In this document: piece by piece, positions 58,247-64,000 of the stretch | How the letters are laid out: each line of letters starts with the position of its first letter | Numbering within the stretch: position 1 is the first letter of the stretch | NCBI GenBank assembly: GCA_013397845.1 | Contig: VZTG01006671.1 | Location: 67,373 to 131,372, forward strand | Direction: 5' to 3' | DNA from: Melanocharis versteri | Lineage: Eukaryota > Chordata > Aves > Passeriformes > Melanocharitidae | DNA length: 64,000 bases | Program-made: the position numbers and the translations under genes | The notes under the pieces: generated by a model | Database searches by the model: none | Told to the model about the DNA's origin: nothing | Seen by the model: only the letters and a program-made list of their open reading frames with translations

Positions 58247-61145
58247 GCTCAGACACGGGGCTTCCCCGAGGCAAAAATCTCCAGGAGCTCAGGAAAAGTT
58301 TTGTCTGACTAAAGACTGAGCTGAGACATCAGGATTTAACTCTTTTCTTCCCCCATCCCTTGTTAGGCAAATTTCAAGTCCTTTGCGGATTTTGTTAGAA
58401 AGCTCCTAGGAAGCTCCTTCTGTCCTCACTTGCAGCACAGAAATTTCCCTTACAGGAAACCCAAAGCTTTATCGTCACACCCATTTATGTCCACAACAGC
58501 CCCAACAGGAGTTGGAAGCTCAGCCAGGTGCTCCTGTACTAACACAAGCCTCAAATGAGGAGCTGAAGGAATTTGAGAACATTGCTTGTCCATGAAGCCC
58601 TCTGTGGATGATGCTGTCAGTACTTTCCAAGTCCCTTTCCAAGACTTTCCACCACAGTTGTGTTCCTCAGTGTGGTGCAGATTTACAGGCTGCTGGTTGG
58701 GACATAATTACAGTTAAGTAAGCAGACATTTAAGCTTTAAAACACTCAGAAGTTTTGGGTCCAGTGGCTTGCTAGATGATGGACATAGCTGGTGCAGGAA
58801 CCACTTCAGAAACTGGTATTAAACAACTTGAAACACATCTTGTTCTTCTATTATAACTCAAACTCAGTAGAGGCATTGGAACTAAATAGTAAAATATATG
58901 ACAAAGTACATATTATGGTACAAAAAGGACTTTGGCAGTCAATAAAGTCTCGTGGCAAAACCACAGCTGGTCTGCAGAAGGAGTATTTCTAGGTGAACTA
59001 GCCGAAAAAACACACACCACTTTGTGATCAGGGGGAAGATCCCCTTTCACGTCCCAGTGCTTGGATTTTCCTGCTGGAGAGCACAAAGGAGTGCTCCCAA
59101 GCCCTCCAGCTGCCCAGGCAGCAGGACCAGCACAGAGAGATCCATGTCCAGCTGCAGGTTCAACCCTGAAGGACACCGGTGAATGTTGCATCATGTGAAG
59201 ATGTAGGACAAATATTTTCAAAGCCTGGGTTTGCTGACTGGATTAAGTAGGAGTGCCTGAGCCCGTTGAGTGTATCAACTAGCGCAACTAATTAGGCATT
59301 TTAAGAAGATGCAAATTACAGCAAAGATAAACAGCAGGGGATTTCTCCTTTGCTTTACACGTGTTGGATGCAGGAACTCTTTCCCATCTGCACATCCTTG
59401 TGGTGATGTGCTGCAGCCCCTCATCAGCCTGGCAGGCTGCGCCCACTCCTGCTGTGCCCAGTGGCCCATGCTAAGGGAAACACGAGGCGTGCCAGCCCCT
59501 GGGAATGGCTTCTCTGTGGGTCTGGACAACATGGACACCTCGTGCCTGCAGGGACGTGACCCCTGAAGCCACCTCAGTGGCTCTTCAGAGACTCTGTCAC
59601 AGGAGGCATGACCAGAGGTGCTGGCTGGGGGCAGCTGGGCATGGGGCAGGTGTCCTGTGTGCCAAATCACTGAGGGACACCTGTGGCCTGACCCAGGTGC
59701 CACAAATAAGGTTTCTTGCAGGGAGCCTGTGCTCTGGACTTGGTGCTCTTGGTATCACCCACCCTGCTGTGACAGGGCAGAGGGTGCATGCATCTGCATG
59801 CACACACCTCATGAAAAAGCTGACTTATTTATCTTGATTATACGGTGAAATGCACTATTTTACATGTGATTTGCTGCAGCAGCAAAATTAGGTGAACAGT
59901 GAATCAAAAAGCAGCACTTCTTTTTTGTGCCAGCAGCATTGCTCAGGCTCAGCATCCTTACCTGGGGGAGGCAATTACTGGAACGATCTCTTTCCCCGTT
60001 CCTCCTTTGTTCTTGTTCTTGCAGGGGCTGTAACTGTCTTTTATATCTCCTTGTTTTCTCCACTGCAGTTTCACTGTACATGGGATGTTTTACATATTTT
60101 GCACAGATATTCTGTCTTTATTCTGGAGAAGCCCTTTCCCTGTGCCCCGTGTTACAGCACCTTGTCCACCAGCAGGAAAGTTCTCAGAGAGGGAAAATGC
60201 AGTTTGGCCAAGGTGCTGCTAAGCAGAGGGAGGTGCTGGTAGCACTCAGCACTTGCAGCCTCTACCTTGTGGTGGAATATTTGTCATGGGTTTGTGGCTG
60301 CCTGTAGGGCAGACCTCTGGGCAAGGCAGAAGGTTGTGGATGGTTATGGGACTGAAAACCAGTGTGCTGGCACAAAGCCACCTCACTCTGCAGCCCTGTG
60401 CTGGGAATAGCATGGAGCTGTGCACTAACACCTCCTTGGAGTGCTTCAGATGCTGTTTGACAATCAAAATTCAGTTAAATACAACATCTGAGCCAATAAC
60501 GAGCAGAAGAAGTTGTCTTATTGTCCTTCAACAGGGGAACTGCTGATTCGCAGTGCCCCCACATCACTGGGTGCTGGCCTTGGGGACCCCTGCCCCACGC
60601 TCCTCTTGGATGGAGAGCCAACCTGCTGCAGGGCCACTCCTGTGCGAGCCAGCCCTCCACGTGCCTCAGTTTGCCGTTTGTAAAACTCCACAGTGGCCGC
60701 AGGTAAATGGGGCTGTACCCCCACACGTTCTCAGCTGGGCTGAGTGGCTTCTAAGCATGCATGAAGCGGATATGAATTCCACAGCGAGGCTTTGCATCGG
60801 TCCCTGCAGCCTGTGCAGGCAAACCTTGAGCTGGTTTGGAGCTGGTGAGGTGAGGAGCCCCAAGCAGCGCAGGAACAGCAGCCCAGGGGATCCACAGAAA
60901 CGGCTCTGCCTGTCAGCGATGCTCAGCTGTAGCCCAAGAGCAGCGTGGTGGATCTGTGGGTCTGTGGATCTGTGAGATGCAGTGCCACAGCACAGCACGG
61001 TACGGCAGCTCTTGATCAAATCTCCCCCCAGCTCCGTGATGAGGAATTGTGCCTGAATCCAGATGCTGTCATTCTGACCATCCCGAAACTCAGATCACAG
61101 CACCCTCAGCTTGTTTAATATCCAGGTGTCCTGAGTGCTGCAGGG

Positions 61146-61396
61146 TAATGGTTTTACACTAAAAAAGGGTTGACTTAGATTAGCCATAAAGAAGAAAAGG
61201 GTTTTTTACGATGAGGTTGATGAAACACTAGCACGGGTTGCCCAGAGAGGCGTCCCATTTCCGGAAACATTCAAGGCCAGGTTAGACGGGGCTCTGAGCA
61301 GCCTGATCTAGTTGTAGATATCCCTGCTGGTTGTAGGGGGTCGGACTCCATGGCCTTTGAAAGGTCCCTCCAAACCCAAACCGTTCTAATTCCATG
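61146..61396 (+). mobile_element. CR1 LINE 3' fragment
   Basis: Sense CR1 end of about 250 bases: 'taatggttttacactaaaaa', 'cattcaaggccaggttagac', 'aaggtccctccaaacccaaa'. Same subfamily and same left boundary word as the copy at 29825. Confidence 0.92.
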
Positions 61397-61620
61397 AACG
61401 AGGGAAAGGGACAACATTAGCGCTTGACAGAGAGGCGAGGAGAACCAAAGCGATCACAAAGCAAGGCTGGGGCAGAGACCCTCCTGTGCTGCGGCGTGGC
61501 TGTCCCGCACACAGGACAGCAGCGATGTCCCCAGGGCACGGGTGTGCCAGCCGCAGGGGACCCCGAACTCCCGGGAGCGCCGCGCCCCGACGGGACGGGA
61601 CGGGACGGGACGGGACCGGG

Positions 61621-61638
61621 NNNNNNNNNNNNNNNNNN
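61621..61638. other. Assembly gap (18 N)
   Basis: Unknown bases inside the CpG island, at a G/C pentanucleotide repeat. Confidence 1.
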
Positions 61639-61685
61639 GGGCTCGGCGGAGCCGCCGCTCGGCCGGAGCGGGGCTGCCGGCGGCG
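61639..61685 (+). other. Putative first exon of an unidentified plus-strand gene (3' part)
   Basis: The sequence after the gap ends in 'ctgccggcggcg' followed by the strong donor 'gtgagtacg' (GT at 61686-61687). No start codon is visible in the resolved part; it may be in the gap or the exon may be untranslated. No matching second exon is recognised before the window ends. Confidence 0.4.
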
Positions 61686-61900
61686 GTGAGTACGCGGCGG
61701 GGCCGGGGCGGCAGGGGGGACACGGGCACCCCCCGGCTGGGCGCTGTGCCGGGCGGGACAGGGGCTGTGCCGGCGGAGAGACCCCGCGGGTGCCGCCCGG
61801 GATGGCCGCCTCCGGTAGAGGGGACGCGGGGCTGAGGCATCGCCCCGAAGCCGGGCTGGGGGGAGACGTGTGCTCTGCTCCGTCCGCACCTGCTTCGGGA

Positions 61901-64000
61901 GGCTGAGCGCACCGGAGTTCTTGAGTGCTCTTCCACGGCATCGCTGTTACTTTGCTTTGAATGGGGGCCAGACCCTCACTGATGACTATCGCAAGAAAAT
62001 AGCAAATTTGGATAAAGGCAGGAAGGGATCTCCCTAAAGACGCGCTCACGCTTCGGTGCATCTCTCCACGGCGTTCTTCTTCCGTGGTTAAGGGTCTCCA
62101 GCCCCGCTCGGGAGGACGGTCTGTAAGCGCCGTGGAGGGACGGGTGTGGAGGTGGATTTCTGCTTGATGGCGGTGGGAGAGGTTCAAAACTCTTTTCTTT
62201 TCTCGTGTTGCTTGAAAAGAGCGTTTTTCTGAGTAATGCTTAGTAGACCCTATGAATCACCATCTGCATAACTTTATATGGGGGCTGCTATTCTCAGCAT
62301 CTCACTGGAACTATGTAAACTATCAACATTCGTGTCTGTTTGTACATGCAACGTGCAAATCTATTCCCTGGAAAACTAGTTCAGAGCAGGTCAAAGGAGG
62401 AGACAGAGCAGAACAAAATGTCAGGGTGGCTCGGAGCGTGGAGAAGGGTGTTTGGGAGCCGGCAATTGCTGCGGTGGGATGAGCAGCCCCTCCGTGAAAA
62501 CTCGTGCTGGGAATGCTCATGGGGAGGGAGAGCTGCTGTGCAGATGCTGAGTGCCCCGGGAGAGGAGCCGGGAGAGGCTCCGGGAGCCTCGGGTCCTGCC
62601 CCAGCCTCGCACCTCGCTCCCTGCCTCTGCTCCTTCAGACTCTCCCTCCAGCCGTTGGTGTGCTGAGAAAACACCGCGGGGCTTTCGGAGGGGCTCGGCA
62701 GAGCTGTGGCAGCCCGAGAGGGGGCTTGGCAAGGGGACGGTGCGGTGGCAGTGTCACCCAGAGGTGGCAATGTCACCCAGCGCGGCGGAGCTGCCCCCGC
62801 ACAGGCGCTGCGGGAGCACGTGCGGGGAGGCTGGGGGAGCTTTCAGCGGCGCTGGATTTGTCAGGAGAGAAGAGTTTATTCTCTCGAGCTGTCAATCCAT
62901 CACCTCCCAGAGGCTCCTCCACCAGAGGCTTCTCCACCTTCCCTCCGCCTCCCCCTCGTTGCCAGCTCTCCCAGATGTGCTCAGTGCTGGAGGCTGCAAA
63001 ATTCCCCGCGCCCAGGCAGGGGAATCACAGCATCTCCTAAATCTCACCAGGAAATTCAGAGCATCTCCCAAACCTCGCCAGTCTGACCCCAGAATGAGGA
63101 GAGTGTTTGTTGCAGGAGGTGAACATTTCAATTCTTGGTGCAGGCTCAGTCCAGTGTTTCAATTTGGAGTGACCTGACATTTCCATGCAGTTGGGCCGAA
63201 AGCTTTGCTGTAGGGGTTTTCTTCAGTGATGTTTTTTTTCTCTAAACGATATTGGCTGAAATTTTTCTATGAAAACAGATTGCTGTCCAAAGGAGCTGCA
63301 CTCACAGGTCAGTGGGGTCCTTGCGCTCCCCTGAACGTCTCCTGCTGCAAGGCAGCCTGAGCCCAGCTCTTCTGTTGTGTCCTGCTCACGTTCAGTGATG
63401 GTTTGGGGATGCTGATCCCTGACAGCATCTAATACCATCTCCAACAGCCCCTTCTCCATCTCAGCTCAGCCAAGCTCCTGCCATTCAGGAGGGAGCATCC
63501 AAACATACCCCCCATTATGGAGGGAAGCTCTGCCTTTTCTCAGCCCAGGAACCTGACCTCCTTCCCAGCAGGTGGCCACAGCTGGTGACCACTGGCCACA
63601 ACCCACCTCGGTGGCATTTTGAGCTTGTGACCCTGGGACTAGAGCTGGAGTGAGCTGTTGGGGCTCCAACTCCTGCAGCTTTCCTAAATCCTGCTTCTCA
63701 TCAGTTTCCTTCATTAAATGTCAATTAGATCAGATAGTGTTTCTTTCGCTACAAGGTAATTTGGCTTTCCATTTAGTGGGCCCATCTGATAAATAACAGC
63801 TTGAAATAACATAATTCCACCTGACCTTGATGACACCAAGTCCATGCTGGACTTCTGCTCCCTGCCTAGCTCTGGCTCTGCACTTCCAGATCTCAGGGTT
63901 CAATTTAAGACCCCTGAGGAGGAGATGAGCTCTGCCTGGAGGAATGGAGACCAAAGCCACCACATTATCATCCTGTTACTGACACACAGGCAAAGTGATG
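61901..64000. other. No gene recognised to window end
   Basis: Probably the first intron of the transcript starting at the CpG island. Open frames here (up to 208 codons at 62551-63177) have no recognisable homology or exon-like edges. Confidence 0.5.

Larger units (their letters stand above)
49510..61400. other. Long region without a recognised gene
   Basis: Holds CR1 fragments (listed), a (GAAA)n run, an LTR-like stretch near 57 kb and two coding-like minus-strand segments (55490-55594 and 57680-57870) that I cannot identify. In human TMEM61, BSND and PCSK9 lie beyond DHCR24; none is recognisable here. Confidence 0.6.
61540..61900. promoter_or_regulatory. CpG island
   Basis: Dense CpG sequence with five tandem 'gggac' units (61589-61616), an 18-N gap (61621-61638) and GC boxes. 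It is the only strong CpG island right of DHCR24 and most likely marks a transcription start. Confidence 0.65.

Overview
The window is nuclear DNA from a bird. The evidence is several CR1 LINE 3' ends of the avian type, short introns, GC-rich promoters, and vertebrate gene order matching the human 1p32.3 block (ACOT11 - TTC4 - PARS2 - TTC22 - DHCR24). I cannot name the species. Five assembly gaps (96, 68, 18 and two single N) all sit in or beside GC-rich promoters or first exons, as in short-read drafts.

Layout: 1-9.99 kb is non-coding, with low-complexity sequence, AT-rich blocks that look like conserved elements, and a GC-rich patch with an RFX-like site at about 9.0 kb. ACOT11 (+, 15 coding exons) runs from 10,053 to 18,444. 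A TMEM205-like membrane protein gene (+, 3 exons) lies at 21,759-22,626. TTC4 (-, 10 exons) covers 23,717-30,845 and is tail-to-tail with it. PARS2 (-, one coding exon) is at 31,721-33,133, with a repeat-rich upstream region to 34.0 kb. At 34.1-35.5 kb on the minus strand I find a broken copy of TTC22, with in-frame peptides in the right order but at least four frame changes and one stop. DHCR24 (-, 9 exons) covers 41,415-48,895, with a 3'UTR to about 39.4 kb and a promoter with three NF-Y boxes at 49.0-49.1 kb, followed by a 41-bp minisatellite. From 49.5 to 61.4 kb I recognise no gene, only CR1 pieces, an LTR-like stretch and two coding-like minus-strand segments I cannot identify. At 61.5-61.9 kb a CpG island with a good splice donor suggests the first exon of a plus-strand transcript that continues past the window.

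The genes do not form a pathway. They share a locus: lipid thioester hydrolysis with a START domain (ACOT11), an HSP90/HSP70 co-chaperone (TTC4), mitochondrial prolyl-tRNA charging (PARS2) and the sterol delta-24 reductase of cholesterol synthesis (DHCR24). The most interesting observation is the TTC22 relic in its expected syntenic slot. I found no evidence of a wholly new biological system.
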